5,412 nt of DNA, from NCBI GenBank assembly GCA_021160155.1, contig JAGHDB010000247.1:1-5412 (forward strand), read 5' to 3'. The position numbers and the translations under genes are program-made. The notes under the pieces are model-generated. The model made no database searches, was not told the DNA's origin, and was given only the letters and a program-made list of their open reading frames with translations. This document shows positions 1-5,412 of the stretch, piece after piece; the stretch's first letter is position 1; every line of letters starts with the position of its first letter. This stretch comes from Bacteroidales bacterium. Its GTDB lineage: Bacteria; Bacteroidota; Bacteroidia; Bacteroidales; UBA12481.

Positions 1-363
1 CTGACAGTTCTGGGCGCTTTTGAAGTTTCTGAAACCGGAGATATCGCCAGCTGGAAAATACCCGGGAAATTGGTGAAGGGAATGGGGGGTGCTATGGACC
101 TGGTGGCAGCAGCTAAAAATATCATTGTAGCCATGATGCATACCGACCGGAACGGGAATTCAAAACTTCTGAAAAAATGCCGGTTGCCTTTAACCGGAGT
201 CAATTGTGTAAAAAAGATCGTAACCAATCTGGCTGTATTGGAAGTAATCCCGGATGGTTTCAAACTCCTGGAGCGGGCTCCGGGCGTTACTACAGAAGAA
301 ATTAAAGAGGCCACCGAAGGAAATCTGATCGTTGAAGGAAATATTCCCGAAATGCAGCTTTAA
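1..363 (+). CDS. scoB: CoA-transferase subunit B, 3-oxoacid CoA-transferase type (3' partial)
   Basis: The frame is open from base 1 to the TAA at 361-363, giving the last 120 residues of a family whose B subunits are usually a little over 200 aa. The visible part matches COG2057 (ScoB/AtoA) strongly. GAFEVSETGDIASW and IPGKLVKGMGGAMDLV form the typical core, followed by a C-R-LPLTG-CV segment, IVTNLAVLEV and the APGVTTEEI-ATEG tail. The family moves CoA between acyl-CoA (often succinyl-CoA) and a 3-oxoacid such as acetoacetate in the cytoplasm, working with an A subunit that would lie upstream. The catalytic Glu sits in the missing N-terminal half and cannot be checked. Acetate or butyryl-CoA:acetoacetate CoA-transferase specificity cannot be excluded from this fragment. 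The next gene starts 34 bp downstream on the same strand with no terminator between them, so co-transcription is likely. Confidence 0.93.
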   Translation: MTVLGAFEVSETGDIASWKIPGKLVKGMGGAMDLVAAAKNIIVAMMHTDRNGNSKLLKKCRLPLTGVNCVKKIVTNLAVLEVIPDGFKLLERAPGVTTEEIKEATEGNLIVEGNIPEMQL

Positions 364-397
364 CAGAGAGAGCCAATTACATTAAGCGGGTTTGATT

Positions 398-1420
398 ATG
401 GCAGAATTACATTTCCCTAAAAAAGTAACCATCGGAGATCTTACCGTTCGTGACGGTTTTCAACATGAAGAGCACTTTATTCCTACCAAAACAAAAATCT
501 GGATACTCGAACAATCCATACTGGCCGGTTTTAAAAACTTGGAAGTCACTAATTTCGGAAACCCTAAGGGGATGCCCCAGTTTGCTGATGCCGACCAGGT
601 TTTTCAAGGTATCCGTGAAAGTAAACTGATTGCCAGCCTGATTGACCAGGTTACGCTGACAGCGGTAACCATCCGTGAACGGGCTATAGAAAGAGCCATC
701 CGGGCGAAACAGGAGGGAAGAGGCCCCGACAGGATTCTGCTCATGGTGTCAACCAGTGAGTCTCACCATAAGGCCAATTCCGGTATCACGTTGGCTGAGT
801 ATTGGAAAATGTGCGAAAAATGGATTCCGAAATGCCTGGATAACGGCATTAAGGTAAACGGTACCGTAAGTACTATCTGGGGATGCCCCATCGAAGGACC
901 CACAGAAATGAGAATGGGGATCGAATTTGCCCAGCGATGGTTTGACATCGGTGCTTCGGACGTAGAACATGCCGACCACGACGGATCAGCCTCCCCCGAC
1001 CGGGTTTACCGGTACTTTTCAATGCTGCTGGATCATTTTCAGGACCCGTCAAAACAGATTGTCCATTTTCATGTTACCCGGGGATGGGGATTGGCTAATG
1101 TATTGGCAGCCCTTCAGGCAGGTATGACAAATTTCGAATCCTCTTTCGGCGGTATGGGTGGTCAACCGGCTAATTTCGTTGACGGAGTGCCGGTTGCCGG
1201 TACCGGTTCCTATTATTATAAGGATCCGGAATATGTCGGGTTGGTAAGTACCGAGGATATGGCCGTAATGATGGATGAGATGGGGATTGAAACCGGACTG
1301 GATATTGACAAGGTGCTGGAAATCGGTACTATGGTTGAACGAATTGCCGGACGCCGGTTGCGATCAGAATCAATTCGCAACGGCCGGATCCCAAAAACCG
1401 GAAGCAGATTCCAAAAATAG
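398..1420 (+). CDS. HMG-CoA lyase-like DRE-TIM metallolyase (HMGL-like family), substrate uncertain
   Basis: A complete 340-aa protein. I chose ATG 398; an in-frame TTG at 392 would add two residues but is less likely. Only a weak GCGGG at 386-390 precedes the start. It is a TIM-barrel HMGL-like/pyruvate-carboxyltransferase family protein. Visible signatures are RDG (R18-D19) near the N-terminus, a GCP-EG motif at about 162-167, an HFH pair (H223, H225) expected to bind the divalent metal, GLAN at 231-234, SS-GG-GG at 248-255, and a TED-containing C-terminal segment like that of HMG-CoA lyase. Three features differ from true HMG-CoA lyase. The catalytic Cys of the GGCP loop is Gln256 (GGQPA), the usual GDT motif is replaced by a His/Asp-rich stretch (H191, D193, H194, D195), and a longer loop with GTGSYYY takes the place of the usual Gly-Asn segment. 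With the CoA-transferase upstream, it probably cleaves or forms a C-C bond in a CoA-ester or oxoacid. Annotating it plainly as HMG-CoA lyase would be unsafe. Confidence 0.9.
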   Translation: MAELHFPKKVTIGDLTVRDGFQHEEHFIPTKTKIWILEQSILAGFKNLEVTNFGNPKGMPQFADADQVFQGIRESKLIASLIDQVTLTAVTIRERAIERAIRAKQEGRGPDRILLMVSTSESHHKANSGITLAEYWKMCEKWIPKCLDNGIKVNGTVSTIWGCPIEGPTEMRMGIEFAQRWFDIGASDVEHADHDGSASPDRVYRYFSMLLDHFQDPSKQIVHFHVTRGWGLANVLAALQAGMTNFESSFGGMGGQPANFVDGVPVAGTGSYYYKDPEYVGLVSTEDMAVMMDEMGIETGLDIDKVLEIGTMVERIAGRRLRSESIRNGRIPKTGSRFQK

Positions 1421-1498
1421 GAAAACAACTGCCCTGTTGATTTTCATAATTATTTAATAATCAATCAATAAGTTAATCGGGAACAGCTTTTGATCGGT

Positions 1499-1538
1499 GC
1501 ATTCTGAATAGAAATACCCTGAATATGGGTCAGAATGC
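1499..1538 (+). promoter_or_regulatory. Imperfect stem-loop over the translation start of the FISUMP lipoprotein gene
   Basis: The right arm 1527-1538 (GGGTCAGAATGC) is complementary to two left-hand blocks, GCATTCTG at 1499-1506 and ACCC at 1516-1519. This gives 12 base pairs with a 9-nt bulge on the left and a 7-nt loop. The right arm includes the first possible ATG (1535) and ends 2-8 bases before the in-frame ATGs at 1541 and 1547. In RNA it could mask translation initiation. There is no T-run after it, so it is not an ordinary terminator. Function is inferred from position only. Confidence 0.35.
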
Positions 1539-1546
1539 TGATGCCC

Positions 1547-3673
1547 ATGAAAATAGATCAAAAGTCTGTTGCTTATGTTTTGCTGCTTTTTGGATTTCTC
1601 TTAAGCTTGAGCGCCTGCAACAAAGAGGAACCTCCTGAAAGGAACGACAACCGTTTTCTGGTCATAGATCAGCCCGGAAATCATACCGACCGGCTCCGGG
1701 GAGTGAATCGTTATCTCTCCTTTCATCGTATCAAACAAGGGACATCAACCAGTGACGATGATGGTCTTTTCCTGTACAAATATCAGTTGGAAGGCCCTGA
1801 AGTGGACGGAGTACAGGTTCAGGCATCACATGTAATATATTACAACCATAAAATTTACCTTGCTTATAATACTGCAGGTGAATTAGTCAGAGGCGCTTTT
1901 GAAGTGGTTGATTTATCCGATGCGGATCATCCCGGAGTTTATACTACCGGAACACCTTATTCAGAATATAGTTCTCTGGATATTTACCAGGATCCGGGAG
2001 GTGGAACCGGTCATTTACTACTGGCCGGTTGCACTCATCCTCTTACCGGTTATCAACGAGCCATATTGGAAATTTATGATTTGAATGCATCGGGATTACC
2101 GGTGCTTTCACCCGTTACTATTAATCTGAACGGATTTGTTGCCACGGATGTCAGCGGACTGGCAGTGGTAACCGGTACCGGTGGAGGATTATTCATGACC
2201 GATCCTGACGGTCTGCGAACAGCCGACTATATAACCGATCTTGAAGATGCTCGATCCGTGTCTGAAGCTTCCGGCGGATCTTATGTGGCTCTTTTGGGGA
2301 GCCCGGGGCGACTCATGACCGGTTTGCCGGATGCGCCTGCGGAATTGCAACTGGGTGGACTTACCCGGGTGGGTACCAAAGCAATTGTCAGGGTGGTGAA
2401 CCACCGGGCTTATGTGGCTTTGGGTGAAGGGGGATTGAAAGTTGTTGATCTGGCAACCGGAATCGTTACGGCTTCATTGCCTCCGCCTCCTGTTCCCCCG
2501 GGAGAAAACCCTGATAATTATGTAACCAACGGTGTCTCAGCTAATGAAGACGGTACCGTGTTTATTGCTAATGGGGCAGCCGGGATTTATGTAGCTCAAA
2601 CCTTACCTTCAGGTGAACTGGAGGTATTAGGATACCTGGATCTGGATGCCAGTGTGAATTTTGTGGAAGCCGATGGTGATCACCTTTTCGCTGCCAGTGG
2701 AGAAAAAGGGGTGGCGATCATCGAAATGCAAAATTTTAATGCCGATACCTTACTCGGGGTACAGACACTGGAGATTAACCCTTCTTCCATTACTTCTTCA
2801 GGAGCCCGTTCAGGCGGCCGGATTACCGGTGCACACACCGATCTTGTAGTTGTCAGAGGAGTCTGCTGGAGCCAGACTCCACATCCGGATATTCAATCTG
2901 ATAAAACTGTCAATGGTTCCGGCGGGGGGAGTTTTTTAAGCGATCTATCCGGTTTGCAACCGGGTACACAATACTATGTCAGGGCGTATGCCCAAACCGC
3001 TGAAGATACGATTTACGGTAACGAAGTCAGTTTTTTAACCCATTCCGGAGAATCCGATAACCAGATGTTCACCGATCCGCGTGACGGGCATCTCTATCAC
3101 TGGATCAAAATCGGTAACCAAACCTGGATGGCTGAAAACCTGGCCTGGTTGCCCGCTGTGAGTCCTTCTGCATCCGGTTCATTTATTGACTCCTACTATT
3201 ATGTTTACGATTATAACGGATTCGATGTGACCGAAGCCAGCTCAAAAAGCACCTATAATAAATATGGTGTATTGTATAACTGGATGGCCGCCCGGGAGGC
3301 TTGCCCGTCAGGATGGCACCTGCCTACCGATGAGGAGTGGAAAATGCTGGAGCAGCATCTCGGAATGGATCCTGCAGAACTGGACCAACTCCGCTTTCGC
3401 GGGTCGGCCGGAGTGGGTAATCAAATAAAATCGGTAACCGGATGGAATAATGGGGGTAACGGTGATGGAAGCTCCGGTTATTTTGCTGCTCCCGGGGGCT
3501 ATCGTGCCCGGTGGGGAGGGTATAAATATAAAGGAGATTTTACAGCCTTCTGGACTGCTACACAGGAAGATCAACGTGCCTTATATCGCGGTGTGTACTC
3601 ATTCAATGATGGGATTTACCGGGAGCGGTGGTTTATAACTGCCGGTTTTTCAGTGCGTTGCGTAAAAGATTAA
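1547..3673 (+). CDS. Surface lipoprotein: LVIVD-like propeller, FN3-like domain, C-terminal FISUMP domain
   Basis: A 708-aa protein if started at ATG 1547; in-frame ATGs at 1535 and 1541 would add 4 or 2 residues. I prefer 1547 because it gives a standard signal peptide: MKIDQK, a hydrophobic run, then the lipobox LSAC with Cys24 as the lipidation site. The following N-K-E-E resembles the acidic lipoprotein export signals of Bacteroidota, suggesting outer-leaflet display. Residues about 45-400 hold repeated strand units such as FEVVDLSD (about 118), LEIYDL (174), LKVVDL (297) and VAIIEM (389), typical of LVIVD-type beta-propellers; a proline-rich loop follows LKVVDL. Residues about 404-499 are an FN3-like domain with RGVCWS, L-PGTQYYVRAYA and YGNEVSF motifs. 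Residues about 507-708 are a FISUMP (Fib_succ_major, TIGR02145) domain: IGNQTWMAENL, YGVLYNW, ACPSGWHLPTDEEW, APGGYR, FWTAT and the closing GFSVRCVKD. The domains are confident. Ligand and role (adhesion or glycan binding) are unknown. Confidence 0.95.
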   Translation: MKIDQKSVAYVLLLFGFLLSLSACNKEEPPERNDNRFLVIDQPGNHTDRLRGVNRYLSFHRIKQGTSTSDDDGLFLYKYQLEGPEVDGVQVQASHVIYYNHKIYLAYNTAGELVRGAFEVVDLSDADHPGVYTTGTPYSEYSSLDIYQDPGGGTGHLLLAGCTHPLTGYQRAILEIYDLNASGLPVLSPVTINLNGFVATDVSGLAVVTGTGGGLFMTDPDGLRTADYITDLEDARSVSEASGGSYVALLGSPGRLMTGLPDAPAELQLGGLTRVGTKAIVRVVNHRAYVALGEGGLKVVDLATGIVTASLPPPPVPPGENPDNYVTNGVSANEDGTVFIANGAAGIYVAQTLPSGELEVLGYLDLDASVNFVEADGDHLFAASGEKGVAIIEMQNFNADTLLGVQTLEINPSSITSSGARSGGRITGAHTDLVVVRGVCWSQTPHPDIQSDKTVNGSGGGSFLSDLSGLQPGTQYYVRAYAQTAEDTIYGNEVSFLTHSGESDNQMFTDPRDGHLYHWIKIGNQTWMAENLAWLPAVSPSASGSFIDSYYYVYDYNGFDVTEASSKSTYNKYGVLYNWMAAREACPSGWHLPTDEEWKMLEQHLGMDPAELDQLRFRGSAGVGNQIKSVTGWNNGGNGDGSSGYFAAPGGYRARWGGYKYKGDFTAFWTATQEDQRALYRGVYSFNDGIYRERWFITAGFSVRCVKD

Positions 3674-3830
3674 TACTGTTTAGGGGAAAAAATTCCGAAA
3701 AATGGAAGAAAATAATATAAAACAGATGGCTAAAGTATTGAAATACAGTCAAATATGGTTTATGGCACCTGTTTTGACCAGGATTTCAAGCATTTCTAGT
3801 AAGATAACTATGTTTCATTAAATTAAATTG

Positions 3831-3952
3831 AGATGAAAAAGCTCTTGTTTTTAACTGCGATGGTTGCTGTATTGCTCAGCAGCTGTACGCCTGAAAATCC
3901 GGGTCCCGACCCGGCTACTCCTCAGGACGTGATCTTTACCAGTACTTTTGAC
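3831..3952. repeat. Direct repeat, copy 1 (122 bp, perfect)
   Basis: Bases 3831-3952 are identical to 5291-5412, an offset of 1460 bp. The match starts two bases before the ATG (base 3830 is g, base 5290 is c). It covers the signal peptide, lipobox and first 40 codons of the lipoprotein gene, with no mismatch before the window ends, so the true repeat may be longer. Confidence 0.98.
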
Positions 3953-5287
3953 GGTGGAGGCTTCAAGTCTGACGACCCGTTCAGTTGTTCCAATCCGCCG
4001 GCTGACTATGCCATGCTGGTAATCGAGCAGGGTGGGGTAACTACTACCTACTATCCGGCTGTTTTTTACCTGAATGGCGTTTTGTACACCCAGGCTGTTA
4101 AACTGGCTCCGGGTGATTATCAATTGACCGAATTTGTTTTGATGCATGCCGAGGGTGATCCGAATGACCGCACCGATGATATCGTGGTCAATGCGGCACC
4201 TCATGCAGGAAGCACTTACGGTGATATGCTGGTGAACCCGCTACCGGTTTTCTTTACGGTTGAAAAATTTGTAAAGAAAGAGATACCGGTTGAGATATTG
4301 TGCTATGAAGAGTCTTCGTATGCTGATTTCGGATTTGTCTGGTTTAAGATAACCGAAACCACACTGCATGAGAAATGGTTCTTTGGTGACTTCTGTACGA
4401 AGAACTACATGGATTATGCGGGTAGTGATTATGAGACCAACGGATTACAGGTGGATATGCCGGCTATCTTCAAGATAGAGGTTTACCGCAACGGAGATCT
4501 CCGGGGTACTTACTCCAATCTTGGACAGGCACCCGGGCCTCTTGCCGTCAATTACATCGACCGTCCCGGAGTGACGGATAATTTTGAATTGAAGGTGTAT
4601 ATCCTGGTTAAGATCGGTAACCAGTTTGATTACAAATACTTTGGCAGCTGGTTCTTTGTGGATGACGGGGATATCTTTACCCAGAACGGCAGCGGACCCG
4701 GCGATGACGGGGTTTATGATTTCGTATTGGGTAACTGTAATGCCGGGGCAGCCGATTTTACTTTTGCTCCTTACATGAATCTGCCTGAAACCGCTACATT
4801 GACCGTATCTACTCCTGCTGCACCCAGAGATGCTTACCTGGATGCTTTGGTAGCATTTACGGGTACCGGTTATGACATGACCAGCGGCACGATGGATGCT
4901 TTCTGTTTCGACAGGGATCATACCATATCATTAAATACTCCTTACCAGGTAGATGTGTATAGTTCACTATATACCAATCTTATGCCCGATGATATGGGAA
5001 CCTGGGAATGGGACCGCCTGAACTGGCTGATCAATCACCTTGGAAACTTCACGGGTTATACCTGGATAGATTTGCAAAATGCACTCTGGAAACTAAGGGA
5101 TAATACCTGGAATGGTAACAGTTCCATGCCCTGGACGCAGATTGCCACGGATATGTATAACGCTGCAGTAACCAATGGGGATGGTTTTGTACCGCTTCCC
5201 GGAAATTATGCAGCCGTTTCGTTTGCGCATTTAAATGGACAGGGTGAACTTGATATTCAGGTTGTTTTTGTAATCGTTGATCCTTGA
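3833..5287 (+). CDS. Lipoprotein with putative C-terminal Cys-Gln thioester (TQXA/TED-like) adhesin domain
   Basis: A complete 484-aa protein starting MKKLL with a hydrophobic run and lipobox LSSC (Cys18), then a Pro-rich linker (PENPGPDP). No Shine-Dalgarno is visible; the leader is A/T-rich, as is common in Bacteroidota. Residues about 30-310 look like two extracellular beta-sandwich modules, the first with a Ca-site-like acidic loop (DPNDRTDD, about 105-112), the second starting near IFKIEVYRNG. Residues about 320-484 resemble thioester domains. AFCFDRD contains Cys358, an amphipathic W-D-R-L-N-W-L-I-N-H segment lies at 393-402, then comes LQNALW with Gln415 and Trp419, and finally FVPLPG and a beta-rich end. 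In the TQXA/TED family a Cys and Gln in these contexts form an internal thioester that reacts with a target amine. The first residue of the classical TQxA motif is Leu here. Being C-terminal, the domain would be distal to the lipid anchor. The domain call is by eye. The gene continues into a duplicate 5 bp downstream. Confidence 0.9.
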   Translation: MKKLLFLTAMVAVLLSSCTPENPGPDPATPQDVIFTSTFDGGGFKSDDPFSCSNPPADYAMLVIEQGGVTTTYYPAVFYLNGVLYTQAVKLAPGDYQLTEFVLMHAEGDPNDRTDDIVVNAAPHAGSTYGDMLVNPLPVFFTVEKFVKKEIPVEILCYEESSYADFGFVWFKITETTLHEKWFFGDFCTKNYMDYAGSDYETNGLQVDMPAIFKIEVYRNGDLRGTYSNLGQAPGPLAVNYIDRPGVTDNFELKVYILVKIGNQFDYKYFGSWFFVDDGDIFTQNGSGPGDDGVYDFVLGNCNAGAADFTFAPYMNLPETATLTVSTPAAPRDAYLDALVAFTGTGYDMTSGTMDAFCFDRDHTISLNTPYQVDVYSSLYTNLMPDDMGTWEWDRLNWLINHLGNFTGYTWIDLQNALWKLRDNTWNGNSSMPWTQIATDMYNAAVTNGDGFVPLPGNYAAVSFAHLNGQGELDIQVVFVIVDP

Positions 5288-5290
5288 TAC

Positions 5291-5412
5291 AGATGAAAAA
5301 GCTCTTGTTTTTAACTGCGATGGTTGCTGTATTGCTCAGCAGCTGTACGCCTGAAAATCCGGGTCCCGACCCGGCTACTCCTCAGGACGTGATCTTTACC
5401 AGTACTTTTGAC
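5291..5412. repeat. Direct repeat, copy 2 (122 bp visible, truncated by window end)
   Basis: The second copy of the direct repeat begins three bases after the TGA of the first lipoprotein gene and runs to the last base of the window without a difference from copy 1. The repeated unit would be 1460 bp (one gene plus a 5-bp spacer) if the duplication covers the whole gene. Its right boundary cannot be seen. Confidence 0.98.
5293..5412 (+). CDS. Second copy of the thioester-like lipoprotein (5' partial)
   Basis: The first 40 codons are visible and are identical at DNA level to the preceding gene, including signal peptide, lipobox Cys18 and the Pro-rich linker. The ATG lies 5 bp after the upstream stop (spacer tacag) with no terminator or room for a promoter. 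If real, it would depend on read-through transcription and possibly translational coupling with the first copy. Whether the copies diverge later, for example in the thioester domain, cannot be judged. An assembly artefact at a contig end is a serious alternative, because the identical stretch stops exactly at the end of the sequence. Confidence 0.7.
   Translation, partial: MKKLLFLTAMVAVLLSSCTPENPGPDPATPQDVIFTSTFD

Noticed and set aside
1424..1442. CAAC...GTTG hairpin followed by ATTTT just after the lyase-like gene, as a terminator.
   Set aside because: The stem is only four base pairs and the T-run is short; it cannot be supported as an intrinsic terminator.
1489..1516. TTTG (1489-1492) followed by TAGAAATA (1509-1516) as a promoter for the FISUMP lipoprotein gene.
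   Set aside because: The second element lacks the TTTG half of the -7 consensus and the spacing is short, so the match is no better than chance in A/T-rich sequence.
3680..3710. GGAAAAAATTCC after the FISUMP gene as a terminator.
   Set aside because: Only four pairing bases with an A-rich loop and no following T-run.
3809..3816. TATGTTTC upstream of the thioester-like lipoprotein, resembling the Bacteroidota -7 element TAnnTTTG.
   Set aside because: The last base does not fit, no TTTG element lies about 19-21 bp upstream, and it would leave only a very short leader before the ATG at 3833.
3702..3821. A 39-codon open frame in the spacer between the two lipoprotein genes (ATG 3702, second ATG 3726, TAA 3819-3821).
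   Set aside because: No ribosome binding site at a useful distance, no recognisable motif, and a composition typical of A/T-rich spacer translated by chance. Conservation in relatives would be needed to revive it.
4445..4921. Long open frame on the minus strand (158 codons) inside the thioester-like lipoprotein gene.
   Set aside because: It lies wholly within a well-supported plus-strand coding sequence, shows no family motifs, and is best explained as the shadow of that gene's codon usage.

Overview
The window looks like chromosome of a member of the Bacteroidota, probably an anaerobic Bacteroidales-type organism. The evidence is two type II signal peptide lipoproteins, a Bacteroidota-style FN3-like domain joined to a C-terminal FISUMP (Fib_succ_major) domain, A/T-rich leaders with weak or no Shine-Dalgarno sequences, and moderate GC. 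All genes are on the + strand. No RNA genes, CRISPR arrays, insertion sequences or reverse transcriptase are visible.

Left part (1-1420), metabolism: the 3' end of a CoA-transferase B subunit (3-oxoacid CoA-transferase type), then, 34 bp on, a complete DRE-TIM metallolyase related to HMG-CoA lyase. The two probably form one operon for a CoA-linked C-C cleavage or condensation pathway. The lyase-like protein keeps the RDG and HxH metal-site signatures but has Gln where HMG-CoA lyase has its catalytic Cys, so its substrate should be treated as unknown.

Middle (1421-3673): a 126-bp spacer carries an imperfect stem-loop that overlaps the possible start codons of a large surface lipoprotein. That protein reads, in order, lipobox, LVIVD-like beta-propeller, FN3-like domain, and a FISUMP domain of the C-type-lectin/FGE-like kind at the exposed C-terminus.

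Right part (3674-5412): a second lipoprotein of 484 aa. Its C-terminal ~160 residues resemble the Cys-Gln thioester (TQXA/TED) domains of Gram-positive covalent adhesins (Cys358; Gln415 in a Q-x-A-L-W motif). Five bases after its stop a second copy begins. It is identical over all 122 bp visible and runs off the window, so it is either a tandem gene duplication or an assembly artefact at a contig end. The most interesting content is this pairing: a lipid-anchored, possibly covalent thioester adhesin, apparently tandemly duplicated, next to a lectin-fold surface lipoprotein. The genes at the two ends of the window are incomplete.
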